Source: Sphingobacterium sp. SGR-19 (GTDB lineage: Bacteria > Bacteroidota > Bacteroidia > Sphingobacteriales > Sphingobacteriaceae). From it: a stretch of DNA of 64,000 bases. Shown piece after piece: positions 18,182 through 26,902 of the stretch. Within the stretch, counting starts at the first letter, position 1, and every line of letters begins with the position of its first letter. Both the position numbers and the translations under genes were made by a program. The stretch spans positions 1-64,000 of the forward strand of contig NZ_JAAKGS010000007.1 in NCBI RefSeq assembly GCF_011043555.1, given 5' to 3'. Under the pieces are notes generated by a model. It was not told the origin of the DNA. It searched no databases and saw nothing but the letters and a program-made list of their open reading frames with translations.

Positions 18182-19831
18182 TTAGTCTCTTAAAAATACG
18201 GTTTCTCCGGCGATTACGGTTCGCAACGTTTTTACCTCCCGTAGCTGGTTGTCGGGAATAATCATGATATCTTCGTCCAATATAACGAAATCTGCGTCTT
18301 TTCCTCGTTCAATACTACCGCGTTTCTTTTCTTGAAAACAGGAGAAGGCCGCCCATATGGTCATCCCTCGTAGGGCCTGTTCTCTTGTTATAGCATTTTC
18401 CATTTGGAAGCCGCCTACTGGAAATCCATTTTTATCGACACGGGCCACCGCCGCATGAAAGCCGTATAGCGGATTGAAATGCTCTACAGGGAAATCACTA
18501 CCCAACACCAGTTTTCCATATTGTTTTAATAATGTATTATAAGCATAAGCACCTTTGATCCGGTCAGTACCCAAGCGATTTTCAGCCCAATACATATCGG
18601 AAGTCGCATGTGTAGGTTGGACAGATGGGATAATATGAAATTGAGCAAATTTTGAAAAATCAGAAGGCGACACTACTTGGGCGTGCTCAATTCTCCATCG
18701 CCTTTTTTTTCCGTCTTTTACATATTTACCGTAAGTATCTAATACTAATCTATTGGTAGAATCTCCGATAGCGTGCGTACTGATCTGGAAAGGCGTTCTG
18801 GCAATCCTTCTGATAATATCATCTAATTCTTTTGGGTTTTGCAAAAGAAATCCCTGTGAGAGCGGGTCGTCACTATACGGCTCAAGTAAGCATGCGCCAC
18901 GTGAGCCTAATGCACCATCAGCCATAAGCTTTACGGAGCGGATAGTTAAACGCTCGGATTCATAAATACCCTCCCGGATATAGCGCTCAATATCGCGAGT
19001 GCTTCCACCGATCATCGCATAATTTCTTATTTTCAAGGAATCCAGCTGATAGAATTTCTTAAGGTGCTCCAATTCTTCCAGAGAAAGTCCTGCTTCTACG
19101 ACTGACGTTAATCCCACCGAAAATAAGGAATCTTGTGCTTTGTGCAATCCTGATAATAACTGATGCTCCTCGGGTACGGGGATGTGACGGGAAATCAATT
19201 CCATGGCGTTATCGATTAATATACCCGTGAAGTTTCCCAAGCTGTCGACAGCCATCAGACCTCCTGATACAGGACGGGTAGTATCCAGCTGTGCAATATG
19301 TAAAGCTTGGCTATTCACCAAAGCAGTATGATAATCGACACGGGAAAGGAAAATGGGCGTTTCGGGAAAATATTTATCTAGACTATCTTTTGTAGGAAAA
19401 TTTTTGTCCTCCCAGAGATTCTGATCCCATCCGCTTCCGATAATCCACCGTTTATCTGGATTTTCTCGTTGATAGGCGATAAGTTTTTGTATTACCTCTT
19501 CGTAAGATTTTGTACCGTTGAGATTAACCTGCTCCAACATATCTGCTAACATTAAAAAATGAGCATGGGCATCATAAAAACCAGGATATATCGCTTTACC
19601 TTCCGCATCAATAACTTCTTTGGCCAAATATTTATTTTGAATTTCTTCCGAAGTACCCATATCCACAAATATGCCATCTTTTATTGCAAATGCTTCTTTT
19701 TGGGAAAATACGGAGTCTACTGTGTAAACCTTTGCGTTGTAAACGATAAGATCAACTTCTTTATTAGTCGTGCACTGGACCGTAAAAGAAGCTATAGCAA
19801 TAAGCAATAAGATGGAGTAAAGTGTTTTCAT
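18182..19831 (-). CDS. Amidohydrolase-family lipoprotein (YtcJ-like)
   Basis: 549 residues from the ATG at 19831. The frame is open further upstream, but this start gives a lipoprotein signal ending in TVQC (Cys20), and the longer versions would bury it. The protein has the metal-binding HxH of the amidohydrolase superfamily in GFYDAHAHFLM, a later THAIGD segment, an EHAQVV segment and DFPVE (metal-ligand aspartate), then a C-terminal return to the small beta domain (KDADFVILDEDIM). YtcJ-like members hydrolyse C-N bonds of unknown small substrates and are zinc-dependent. Convergent with lipA, nine bases apart. I cannot name a substrate. Confidence 0.88.
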   Translation of the reverse strand: MKTLYSILLLIAIASFTVQCTTNKEVDLIVYNAKVYTVDSVFSQKEAFAIKDGIFVDMGTSEEIQNKYLAKEVIDAEGKAIYPGFYDAHAHFLMLADMLEQVNLNGTKSYEEVIQKLIAYQRENPDKRWIIGSGWDQNLWEDKNFPTKDSLDKYFPETPIFLSRVDYHTALVNSQALHIAQLDTTRPVSGGLMAVDSLGNFTGILIDNAMELISRHIPVPEEHQLLSGLHKAQDSLFSVGLTSVVEAGLSLEELEHLKKFYQLDSLKIRNYAMIGGSTRDIERYIREGIYESERLTIRSVKLMADGALGSRGACLLEPYSDDPLSQGFLLQNPKELDDIIRRIARTPFQISTHAIGDSTNRLVLDTYGKYVKDGKKRRWRIEHAQVVSPSDFSKFAQFHIIPSVQPTHATSDMYWAENRLGTDRIKGAYAYNTLLKQYGKLVLGSDFPVEHFNPLYGFHAAVARVDKNGFPVGGFQMENAITREQALRGMTIWAAFSCFQEKKRGSIERGKDADFVILDEDIMIIPDNQLREVKTLRTVIAGETVFLRD

Positions 19832-19926
19832 TGAGACAGGTTGTGGCTTCATTTTATTGTACATTACAAAAAAAGCTCTCCGATAAAACACAGAGAGCCT
19901 TTCATTCAAAAATCAAAATGTAATGA

Positions 19927-20337
19927 CTAGCAGTATTCGTCGAAAGCCGCAATAAGGTTGTCTGCAATCATTTGTGCAGGTCGTCCTTCAATCATGTGTC
20001 TTTCGATTATGTGTACCAACTTACCATCTTTGAACAAGGCCATCGCTGGTGAAGAAGGAGGATACGGAAGCATGTACTCCCGTGCTTTATCCACGGCGTC
20101 TTTTTCCATACCGGCAAAAACAGTTACCAATTTATTAGGCTTTTTACCATTTTCTACAGCAAAACGTGCAGCAGGACGTGCATTTGCTGCGGCACATCCA
20201 CAAACTGAATTGACAACTACAAATACAGTTCCTTCAGAAGGAATCGCGGTGTCTACTTCTTCTACTGTTTTTAATTCTTCAAATCCTGCGTCGACCAACT
20301 CTTGGCGCATAGGAGCTACTAAATATTCTGGATACAT
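19927..20337 (-). CDS. Bacilliredoxin (BrxA/BrxB, YphP/YqiW family)
   Basis: 136 residues from MYPEYLVAPMRQELVDAGFE; the frame is open for another 26 codons, but the family starts here and the -7 promoter at 20402-20409 lies inside the longer version. The CGC active site is in VVNSVCGCAAANARPA, with SSPAMALFKDGKLVH and the C-terminal AAFDEYC also matching Bacillus YphP. Family members remove bacillithiol or other low-molecular-weight thiols from oxidised proteins. Single gene, divergent from ahcY across a region full of GATAAT motifs, which suggests shared control by thiol or sulfur state. Confidence 0.93.
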   Translation of the reverse strand: MYPEYLVAPMRQELVDAGFEELKTVEEVDTAIPSEGTVFVVVNSVCGCAAANARPAARFAVENGKKPNKLVTVFAGMEKDAVDKAREYMLPYPPSSPAMALFKDGKLVHIIERHMIEGRPAQMIADNLIAAFDEYC

Positions 20338-20375
20338 TTCTCTCTTTAAGTAAAAATTATTTAACAAATAAACTC

Positions 20376-20391
20376 TCCACCAACCGGTGGA
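20376..20391 (-). promoter_or_regulatory. Leader hairpin of the bacilliredoxin gene
   Basis: TCCACC and GGTGGA with a four-base loop form a six-pair hairpin in the roughly 60-base 5' leader. An overlapping alternative pairs AACCG (20382-20386) with CGGTT (20393-20397), so the two structures exclude each other. Function unknown. Confidence 0.3.
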
Positions 20392-20401
20392 TCGGTTAAA
20401 A

Positions 20402-20432
20402 CAAAGATAATGCATTATCTCTCTCCAATCAA
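20402..20432 (-). promoter_or_regulatory. Bacilliredoxin promoter
   Basis: On the minus strand TTG (20432-20430), a 20-base spacer and TATCTTTG (20409-20402) form a near-ideal Bacteroidota promoter. The predicted start is near 20396. The -7 element overlaps the 16-bp palindrome at 20405-20420. Confidence 0.75.
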
Positions 20433-20469
20433 GAAATTATCCTCAAGATAATGTCAGATTTGAGATAAT
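20405..20469. promoter_or_regulatory. Cluster of five GATAAT/ATTATC motifs, candidate operator
   Basis: AGATAATGCATTATCT at 20405-20420 is a perfect 16-bp palindrome sitting on the bacilliredoxin -7 element. A second inverted pair, ATTATC-N5-GATAAT, lies at 20436-20452, and one more GATAAT at 20464-20469, just before the ahcY promoter. Five copies of one hexamer in 65 bases between two divergent promoters look like an operator array. The regulator is not in the window. Confidence 0.5.
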
Positions 20470-20483
20470 AACATGCCGATGTT

Positions 20484-20514
20484 TTTGATTTGACTTGGGT
20501 ATCAGCTATTTTTG
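20484..20514 (+). promoter_or_regulatory. ahcY promoter
   Basis: TTTG (20484-20487), a 19-base spacer and TATTTTTG (20507-20514) match the Bacteroidota -33/-7 consensus. The start should be near 20520, leaving a leader of about 20 bases. Confidence 0.8.
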
Positions 20515-20538
20515 TATTTCCTTAAAAAATAGAATTAT

Positions 20539-21855
20539 ATGTCAACAGTTGAAACAACGTACGTTCCTTACAAAGTAAAAGATATTTCTTTGGCGGAGTG
20601 GGGTAGAAAAGAGATAGAATTAGCGGAAGCCGAGATGCCAGGTTTGATGAGCCTACGCGAAGAATACGGAACTTCTAAACCATTAAAAGGTGCTCGAATT
20701 GCGGGTTGTTTGCACATGACGATACAAACAGCTGTATTGATAGAGACGCTAGTGGAATTAGGTGCGGAAGTGAGCTGGTCGTCGTGTAATATCTTTTCTA
20801 CGCAAGATCATGCTGCCGCTGCTATTGCTGCTGCAGGCATTCCCGTATATGCATGGAAAGGATTAACGGAAGAAGAGTTTAATTGGTGTATCGAGCAAAC
20901 GTTATTTTTCGGAGAAGAGCGTAAACCATTAAACATGATCTTAGACGATGGTGGAGATTTGACGAATATGGTATTCGACAAATTTCCAGAGCTAATCGAT
21001 GAAATCAAAGGGCTATCCGAAGAAACAACTACGGGTGTTCACCGCCTTTATGAGCGATATAAAAAAGGTACATTGCACTTACCGGCAATTAATGTAAACG
21101 ATTCGGTGACAAAATCTAAGTTTGATAACAAATACGGCTGTCGTGAATCGCTGGTAGATGCTATTCGTCGTGCAACTGACCTGATGTTGGCGGGAAAAGT
21201 TGCGGTCGTAGCAGGCTATGGTGATGTTGGGAAAGGATCAGCGGAATCATTGCGTTCGGCAGGTGTGCGTGTTATTGTGACGGAAATTGATCCGATCTGT
21301 GCATTGCAAGCTGCAATGGAAGGCTATGAAGTGAAGAAAATGGCGGATGCTGTTAAAGAAGCCAATATTGTCGTGACGACGACTGGTAATAAAGATATTA
21401 TCCGTGCGGAACACTTTAAAGCAATGAAAGACAAGACAGTTGTGTGTAATATCGGACACTTTGACAATGAAATTGATGTCGCTTGGTTAAATAACAATTA
21501 CGGCGATACAAAAGTGGAGATAAAACCGCAAGTGGACAAGTATACGGTAGATGGAAAAGACATTATCTTGCTTGCAGAAGGTCGTTTGGTGAATTTGGGA
21601 TGCGCAACCGGTCATCCGTCGTTTGTGATGTCTAATTCATTCACAAACCAGACTTTAGCCCAGATTGAATTGTGGACGAATAACGGTCAATACGAGAAAA
21701 AGGTATATACGCTTCCGAAGCATTTAGATGAAAAAGTAGCACGTTTACACTTAGCACATATCGGAGTGGAGCTGGATACGCTAACAGAAGAACAAGCCGA
21801 TTATATCGGTGTAACCGTGGAGGGACCTTATAAACCCGAAGCATATCGTTATTAA
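20539..21855 (+). CDS. ahcY: Adenosylhomocysteinase (SAH hydrolase)
   Basis: 438 residues. Hydrolyses S-adenosylhomocysteine to adenosine and homocysteine, clearing the product inhibitor of SAM methyltransferases. Recognised by the substrate-domain motif [16 protein letters not shown], the catalytic stretch [19 protein letters not shown] (about residues 192-210), the NAD-binding [14 protein letters not shown], and C-terminal [14 protein letters not shown]. The tail ends PYKPEAYRY, carrying the Lys and Tyr that reach into the NAD site of the partner subunit. Promoter and terminator are both clear, so it is transcribed alone. Confidence 0.97.
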   Translation: MSTVETTYVPYKVKDISLAEWGRKEIELAEAEMPGLMSLREEYGTSKPLKGARIAGCLHMTIQTAVLIETLVELGAEVSWSSCNIFSTQDHAAAAIAAAGIPVYAWKGLTEEEFNWCIEQTLFFGEERKPLNMILDDGGDLTNMVFDKFPELIDEIKGLSEETTTGVHRLYERYKKGTLHLPAINVNDSVTKSKFDNKYGCRESLVDAIRRATDLMLAGKVAVVAGYGDVGKGSAESLRSAGVRVIVTEIDPICALQAAMEGYEVKKMADAVKEANIVVTTTGNKDIIRAEHFKAMKDKTVVCNIGHFDNEIDVAWLNNNYGDTKVEIKPQVDKYTVDGKDIILLAEGRLVNLGCATGHPSFVMSNSFTNQTLAQIELWTNNGQYEKKVYTLPKHLDEKVARLHLAHIGVELDTLTEEQADYIGVTVEGPYKPEAYRY

Positions 21856-21870
21856 GAAAGTGAGCGGAAT

Positions 21871-21903
21871 AAAAAACCTGTCGAACATCCGGCAGGTTTT
21901 TTT
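21871..21903 (+). terminator. Terminator of ahcY
   Basis: AAAAAACCTGTCG pairs with CCGGCAGGTTTTTT (one G-U pair) around AACAT, ending in seven T. Confidence 0.88.
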
Positions 21904-21914
21904 ATCTTTAAGGT

Positions 21915-22385
21915 ATGAGAATTTGGAAAATTATGCTTCCTATAATGATGCTGATGTGCTTAGTATCTTGTTCTTTTTTGTATCCGATTATACTCGTCAA
22001 TCAATTGGATGAACCTATTGTATTGGATGTTACCTTTAAAGATATCGCGGATACTTCAAATTTGCGCTTGACTTATATACCTTCCGCTGATTTAGATAAT
22101 GAATACAGATTTACTTCGCTCCATGACAGAAGGAGAGATACCTTGCCTTATCAACTGATTGATAGCGATAAGATTCGAGTAGTTATTCCAGCTGATTATA
22201 CTGTAAATGTCGTTTCGAGAATAAATGGATTCCCCGATTATTTTAAGGAATGTAAAATTACTGCTGATGAAAAGCAGTTAGTATTGGATGGCGAAGCATT
22301 ACAAGGCATGCTGAAAAGGAAGCGAATTTATGACTTCATCGGACTGAAAAAGTATCTTAAAATAAATGATGCGGTATTTCGTTAG
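21915..22385 (+). CDS. Putative small lipoprotein, function unknown
   Basis: 156 residues. The N-terminus is a lipoprotein-type signal with lipobox LVSC (Cys19 in MRIWKIMLPIMMLMCLVSC). The rest has short beta-rich stretches (PIVLDVTFKDIADTS, DKIRVVIPADYTVNVVSR) and a basic tail (MLKRKRIYDFIGLKKYLK). I recognise no family. The gene begins only 12 bases after the ahcY terminator, and TATCTTTA in the terminator's T-rich tail may be its own weak -7 element. Convergent with the NadR-like kinase gene. Confidence 0.72.
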   Translation: MRIWKIMLPIMMLMCLVSCSFLYPIILVNQLDEPIVLDVTFKDIADTSNLRLTYIPSADLDNEYRFTSLHDRRRDTLPYQLIDSDKIRVVIPADYTVNVVSRINGFPDYFKECKITADEKQLVLDGEALQGMLKRKRIYDFIGLKKYLKINDAVFR

Positions 22386-22398
22386 GTGAATCCTTACG

Positions 22399-22935
22399 TT
22401 AGTTATTTTCCAGAAATAAATTAACGGCATCCAAGCCGTTTTTTAACCTTTCGTCATCTATTCCCGAAATAATTTTATACGAAGCATCCAATGCTTCCAA
22501 TTCTTTTTTCCAGACATGCATAAAATGTTCTCGTTGTTGAGGAAAATCCCGTAACGGATCATCTTCCCACGGAAGGTCAATATCCATAAGTAAATAAAAA
22601 TCGTACTTCCTGGATTTGATTTCGTCGGTTACTTCTTTGGGTGTGTCCCCAAAAAGATGGTCGCACCAGATTTTTACGGTTAGCATGGTGGTATCGCAAA
22701 CAAGTACATTATTTTTTGCTAGGTGGATCAATGCATCTTCCAGAGCAACCTGTCCATAGAACATATTCACTTCATCCTGTAACGTGTATTGTCTATTGAG
22801 ATTCTTGCAATAATAGCGGGCATATTCCGGTACACATATTGTTCCAAGGATCTGTGCGAGATGCTGTGCCATGGTCGATTTTCCAGTGGATTCCGGTCCT
22901 ACGACAGCGATTTTTTTCAGTGCAATATCAACCAA
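22399..22935 (-). CDS. NadR-like nicotinamide riboside kinase domain protein (AAA/P-loop)
   Basis: 178 residues. The P-loop GPESTGKST near the N-terminus, EYARYYCKN, CDTTMLTVKIWCDHLFG and the lid-like DIDLPWEDDPLRDFPQQR match the kinase domain of NadR, which phosphorylates nicotinamide riboside in NAD salvage. The nucleotidyltransferase domain of full NadR is absent. The start must be TTG at 22935: an in-frame stop lies nine codons upstream and no ATG precedes the P-loop. No pnuC transporter is adjacent. It may form an operon with ykuK and upp, which lie upstream on the same strand. Confidence 0.82.
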   Translation of the reverse strand: MVDIALKKIAVVGPESTGKSTMAQHLAQILGTICVPEYARYYCKNLNRQYTLQDEVNMFYGQVALEDALIHLAKNNVLVCDTTMLTVKIWCDHLFGDTPKEVTDEIKSRKYDFYLLMDIDLPWEDDPLRDFPQQREHFMHVWKKELEALDASYKIISGIDDERLKNGLDAVNLFLENN

Positions 22936-23000
22936 AGTATAATCGTTTTTACAATTATACTAAAACCTGCCGAAAGAGCACCAATCGATTGTAAAATCGA

Positions 23001-23474
23001 TTATTGTACCATTTTATTGGCACAATTTGTACTAGCGAATGACTCGGGCTTAGCGCGGAATTGAAATCCCATCCCCATAATATATCCCATCGCTTCTTTT
23101 AATGCGATATTGGATTCGAAATTAGGATTGGTATTAATGTCTGCGTGCACTTCAAGGTCGATATGGTATTGGTCAAGAAGTGGGCATAATTGGTAGGCGA
23201 TATCGATGGATTTTTGGACTTCGATAAGCATACGTTCTTTAATGCTTAGCCGGCGGATGATTTTGTCGCGGTTGATGAACATAAAACCACCTCTGTGTTC
23301 GCGTAGAAAAACGATGACGGTAGCAAATTCGACTATTCCTCGCTTTACTTGGGAATCGGTGCCTATATATACTTTTAGCTTGTTACCGAGGTAAGTTTCC
23401 CTTTTGATGATTTCTTCAACAGCATCGTTGATGGGCGTGTGGATTTTTTCGCCATTGTATTTTTGCCAAACCAT
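23001..23474 (-). CDS. YkuK-family ribonuclease H-like protein (DUF458)
   Basis: 157 residues. The KVYIGTDSQVKRGIVEFATVI strand (about residues 33-53), with its aspartate, and the later DLEVHADINTNPNFESN resemble an RNase H fold, and the overall pattern matches the YkuK/DUF458 family. No biochemical role is established for the family to my knowledge. It lies on the minus strand, 82 bases downstream of upp and 65 upstream of the NadR-like gene. Confidence 0.83.
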   Translation of the reverse strand: MVWQKYNGEKIHTPINDAVEEIIKRETYLGNKLKVYIGTDSQVKRGIVEFATVIVFLREHRGGFMFINRDKIIRRLSIKERMLIEVQKSIDIAYQLCPLLDQYHIDLEVHADINTNPNFESNIALKEAMGYIMGMGFQFRAKPESFASTNCANKMVQ

Positions 23475-23556
23475 AGTTTATGAGATTTATGAATAAATTT
23501 AGTGTTATGTTGTTCATTGTTTGTTAATTGCGTTTTATGTTTTTGTTATTAATCTA

Positions 23557-24201
23557 CTATTCTTTATTTCCATAAGCCAGGTCTCCCGCGTCGCCTAACC
23601 CAGGAACAATGTAAGACTTGGACGTCATTTCATTGTCTACGTCGCCTACCCAAAGGTGTGCTTCGGGAAGAAATGCGCGCACGTGTTGAAGTCCCTCCTC
23701 GGAAGCGATGACGACTGCAATATGAAGTTCTTTAATGTTGTATTCTGCCAGTAGGTCTTTACAGCAAAGTACCAAGCTTTGCCCAGTCGCAAGCATGGGG
23801 TCTGCCATGATGAGAATTCTGTCGTCGAGATTAGGTGTATTGACGTATTTTTTATATACTTCCATTTCTCCACTTTTTTTGGTATGTCTGTATGCTGCGA
23901 AAAAAGCACTATCAGCGCGATCAAACACGTTTAACATGCCTTGGTGGAAAGGCAGACCGGCTCGTATGATGGTTGCTAATACAGGTTGTTCTTGCAAGAC
24001 TTGATGAGAGGCTTGTCCTAAAGGTGTCTGGACTGCCACCGGTTCATAATCCAATGTTTTACTTATCTCATAGGCAATAATCTCTCCCAGACGCTCTAGG
24101 TTTTGCCGAAAGCGCATACGGTCCTGCTGTATATTGATATCTCGCAATTCCACTAAATAGTGGTTAGCGATACTATTTTCTTTGGTTAGGATTGTTACCA
24201 T
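23557..24201 (-). CDS. upp: Uracil phosphoribosyltransferase
   Basis: 214 residues. Converts uracil and PRPP to UMP in pyrimidine salvage. The PRPP-binding loop is LIMADPMLATGQSLVLC (about residues 128-144); IIRAGLPFHQGMLN and the C-terminal IVPGLGDAGDLAYG, which forms the uracil-binding hood, are also present. Length is normal. Divergent from uvrB with 81 bases between; no clear -7 element for upp was found there. Confidence 0.96.
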   Translation of the reverse strand: MVTILTKENSIANHYLVELRDINIQQDRMRFRQNLERLGEIIAYEISKTLDYEPVAVQTPLGQASHQVLQEQPVLATIIRAGLPFHQGMLNVFDRADSAFFAAYRHTKKSGEMEVYKKYVNTPNLDDRILIMADPMLATGQSLVLCCKDLLAEYNIKELHIAVVIASEEGLQHVRAFLPEAHLWVGDVDNEMTSKSYIVPGLGDAGDLAYGNKE

Positions 24202-24282
24202 AACGTTATATTTGATATCAGCAATTTAGCAAATTAAGTGCCTTTTTCCTAACTTTATATTTCTATAGACGGAAGATTTTTA

Positions 24283-26325
24283 ATGAAATTCAAATTAACA
24301 TCAGAATATAAGCCTACGGGAGATCAACCGCAGGCTATCAAAGAATTAGTAACAGGGGTCCAGCTGGGAGATCAGTACCAGACATTATTAGGTGTAACAG
24401 GTTCGGGAAAGACATTCACGGTTGCGAACGTTATACAGGAAACACAACGTCCGACACTTATTTTAAGTCATAATAAGACATTGGCCGCACAACTTTACGG
24501 GGAATTTAAGCAGTTTTTTCCGGAAAACTCTGTCAACTATTTTGTGTCTTACTACGACTACTATCAACCCGAAGCGTTTATAGCGTCTTCGAATACCTAT
24601 ATTGAAAAAGATCTCGCCATCAACGATGAAATTGAAAAATTACGGCTGGCAACAACCTCAGCACTCATGTCGGGCCGCCGAGATGTGATTGTTGTATCTT
24701 CCGTATCCTGTATCTATGGTATGGGAAATCCAGATGATTTTTCGCGTTCCATTTTTCGCTTTTCAGTAGGTGTGACAATCAGTAGAAATGCATTTCTGCA
24801 TCGGTTGGTGGAAATACTCTATGCCCGGACAACAAGTGATTTTAAACGGGGAACATTTCGGGTAAAAGGAGATATCGTGGATGTGTATCCGGCTTATTTG
24901 GATAATGCTTTTCGGATTTCGTTTTTTGGTGACGAAATCGATGAGCTTAGCGAAATTGATCCCGTTTCGGGACAAACGATTTCCAGAATGGAGGATATCG
25001 CTTTGTTTCCCGCCAATCTCTTCGTGACCCCTAAAGAGAAGTTTACACAATCTATTTGGGCTATACAAGAGGAACTCGAACAGCGTAAGTCACAATTGGA
25101 AGGCGATGGTAAATTGTTGGAAGCTAAACGTCTAGAGGAACGTGTAAACTACGACTTGGAGATGATGCGGGAGTTAGGCTATTGTTCGGGAATTGAAAAC
25201 TATTCCCGTTTTTTTGACGGACGACAAGCAGGTATGCGGCCGTTCTGTTTGTTGGATTACTTTCCAGATGATTATCTTTTGGTGATAGATGAAAGCCATG
25301 TTACCTTACCCCAGCTACGTGCCATGTATGGTGGCGACCGTTCACGTAAGATCTCCCTGGTCGAACATGGATTTCGATTACCTGCAGCATTAGATAATAG
25401 ACCGCTTAACTTCCCGGAGTTTGAATCGTTGACGAACCAAACGATTTATGTGTCTGCAACTCCTGGTGATTATGAATTGCAACAAACGGAGGGTGTAGTC
25501 GTAGAACAGGTTATTCGTCCTACGGGTTTGTTGGATCCGGTCATTGAGGTGCATCCGGCTATTAATCAAGTTGATGATTTCTTGGAAGAAGTGGACAAAA
25601 CAATCAAAGATGGAGGACGTGTGTTAGCAACCACATTGACTAAGCGCATGGCGGAAGAGCTGACTAAATATATGAGCCGATTGCATATTAAAGTGCGTTA
25701 TATCCACTCCGAAATAAAAACGTTGGAACGTGTGGAAATTCTGCGCGGCTTGCGTTTGGGTGAGTTTGATGTATTGGTCGGCGTGAACCTCTTGCGCGAA
25801 GGACTGGATTTGCCGGAAGTAACGTTGGTTGCTATCTTAGATGCAGATAAAGAAGGATTTCTACGTTCCGAACGCTCATTGATTCAGACCATCGGTCGGG
25901 CGGCGCGTAACGATAAAGGACGTGTGATTATGTATGCCGATCAAATGACAGAGAGTATGCGGGTGACTATCGACGAAACGAACCGGCGGAGAGAAAAACA
26001 GATCGCTTATAATGAGAAGCATGGAATTGTACCGCGTACAGTGGGTAAAACGCGTGAAGAAATTTTAGAGCAGACTTCAGTAGCAGATTTCAAGCCGGGT
26101 GAAGCAAAAGCTTATGTAGAACCGGATGCTACAACACTTATATCGGCCGATCCGGTGATGGAATATTTAGGGGATAAAGAAATGAAAAAGGCTATCGATA
26201 ATGTACGCAAAAAAATGGAAAAAGCAGCAAAAGAGATGGACTTTTTGGAAGCTGCCAAGCTGCGTGACGAAATGTTTGCGATGGAGAAGCTTTATAAGGA
26301 ACGATTTGGAGAAGAAATAAAGTAA
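24283..26325 (+). CDS. uvrB: Excinuclease ABC subunit B
   Basis: 680 residues. DNA-damage-loading helicase of nucleotide excision repair. Visible are the Q-like motif (YKPTGDQPQAI), Walker A GVTGSGKTFT, the beta-hairpin region NYFVSYYDYYQPEAF, the DEAD-like box VIDESHVTLPQ, helicase motifs VSATPGDYE and IQTIGRAARN, and the C-terminal UVR motif (about residues 635-670) that binds UvrC. uvrC lies 9 kb away at 35.1 kb. A near-consensus TAACTTTA at 24250-24257 is a possible -7 element. The last codons overlap a 16-bp inverted repeat. Confidence 0.97.
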   Translation: MKFKLTSEYKPTGDQPQAIKELVTGVQLGDQYQTLLGVTGSGKTFTVANVIQETQRPTLILSHNKTLAAQLYGEFKQFFPENSVNYFVSYYDYYQPEAFIASSNTYIEKDLAINDEIEKLRLATTSALMSGRRDVIVVSSVSCIYGMGNPDDFSRSIFRFSVGVTISRNAFLHRLVEILYARTTSDFKRGTFRVKGDIVDVYPAYLDNAFRISFFGDEIDELSEIDPVSGQTISRMEDIALFPANLFVTPKEKFTQSIWAIQEELEQRKSQLEGDGKLLEAKRLEERVNYDLEMMRELGYCSGIENYSRFFDGRQAGMRPFCLLDYFPDDYLLVIDESHVTLPQLRAMYGGDRSRKISLVEHGFRLPAALDNRPLNFPEFESLTNQTIYVSATPGDYELQQTEGVVVEQVIRPTGLLDPVIEVHPAINQVDDFLEEVDKTIKDGGRVLATTLTKRMAEELTKYMSRLHIKVRYIHSEIKTLERVEILRGLRLGEFDVLVGVNLLREGLDLPEVTLVAILDADKEGFLRSERSLIQTIGRAARNDKGRVIMYADQMTESMRVTIDETNRRREKQIAYNEKHGIVPRTVGKTREEILEQTSVADFKPGEAKAYVEPDATTLISADPVMEYLGDKEMKKAIDNVRKKMEKAAKEMDFLEAAKLRDEMFAMEKLYKERFGEEIK

Positions 26326-26346
26326 AGTTTTTTACTTTATTTCTTC
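26311..26346. terminator. 16-bp perfect inverted repeat across two gene ends
   Basis: 26311-26326 (starting GAAGAAATAAAG) is the exact inverted complement of 26331-26346, with a four-base loop. Each arm contains the final codons of one of the convergent genes: uvrB on plus and the lipoprotein gene on minus. With its A/T flanks it can act as a terminator for both. Confidence 0.7.
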
Positions 26347-26765
26347 TCTTCATAGAGAACCTCCTCTTGATGGATCAACGACCAGCAGTGGTTTTCTTCT
26401 ATCAACTTGTACTGCTTATTCGCGTACAAATGGGGTGTGATGCTGTCCAATAATATACTCTCATCTTCTTCCTTTATGAAAAGCTCGGCCCTTTGCTTAA
26501 TGGAATCCATCAAAACGAAAGCAGCGGTTTCAAAATTGGTTGATGTGTCCGTAACGTTCATGGTGATGGTACCTTCCCACGGACGGATACATTCTTCCTT
26601 GACTTTTGACCACGTATAGCCTGCAGCAATGAGACAACCGTGTTTATCTTTTGTTCCACCGATAGGCGGGAGAGAAGAAGAACTGTCATTAGGTGTGTCT
26701 TTCTGAATGGAGCCCTGACAAGAAAAAAGCATAAACGAAACTAATATAAATGCGATGTATTTCAT
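26337..26765 (-). CDS. Small lipoprotein with GC-x2-AAGYTW motif, function unknown
   Basis: 142 residues from the ATG at 26765, chosen over the longer frame at 26804 because it gives a lipoprotein signal with lipobox LFSC (Cys16). After a serine-rich linker comes GGTKDKHGCLIAAGYTW and, eight residues later, CIRPWEG: a compact two-cysteine module that I have the impression recurs in small secreted proteins, although I cannot name the family. The C-terminal half (about 65-142) is polar and ends in EEKK. Convergent with uvrB. Confidence 0.75.
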   Translation of the reverse strand: MKYIAFILVSFMLFSCQGSIQKDTPNDSSSSLPPIGGTKDKHGCLIAAGYTWSKVKEECIRPWEGTITMNVTDTSTNFETAAFVLMDSIKQRAELFIKEEDESILLDSITPHLYANKQYKLIEENHCWSLIHQEEVLYEEKK

Positions 26766-26864
26766 TATATTTTCTCTTTTTAAAAAAGAGTGCCCATAAA
26801 CCATACCAAAGTGTAGTTTAAATAATTTGTTCCGACAAAAATCCTTATTACATTTACATTTCTT

Positions 26865-26879
26865 TAAACAAGTTGTTTA
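26865..26879. promoter_or_regulatory. Palindrome upstream of proB
   Basis: TAAACAAGTTGTTTA is a perfect inverted repeat with a single central base, ending 23 bases before the proB ATG. The position suits an operator, but the sequence is AT-rich and the site could be chance. Confidence 0.3.
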
Positions 26880-26902
26880 GATTTTGTCAAATTGTTAAAT
26901 AA

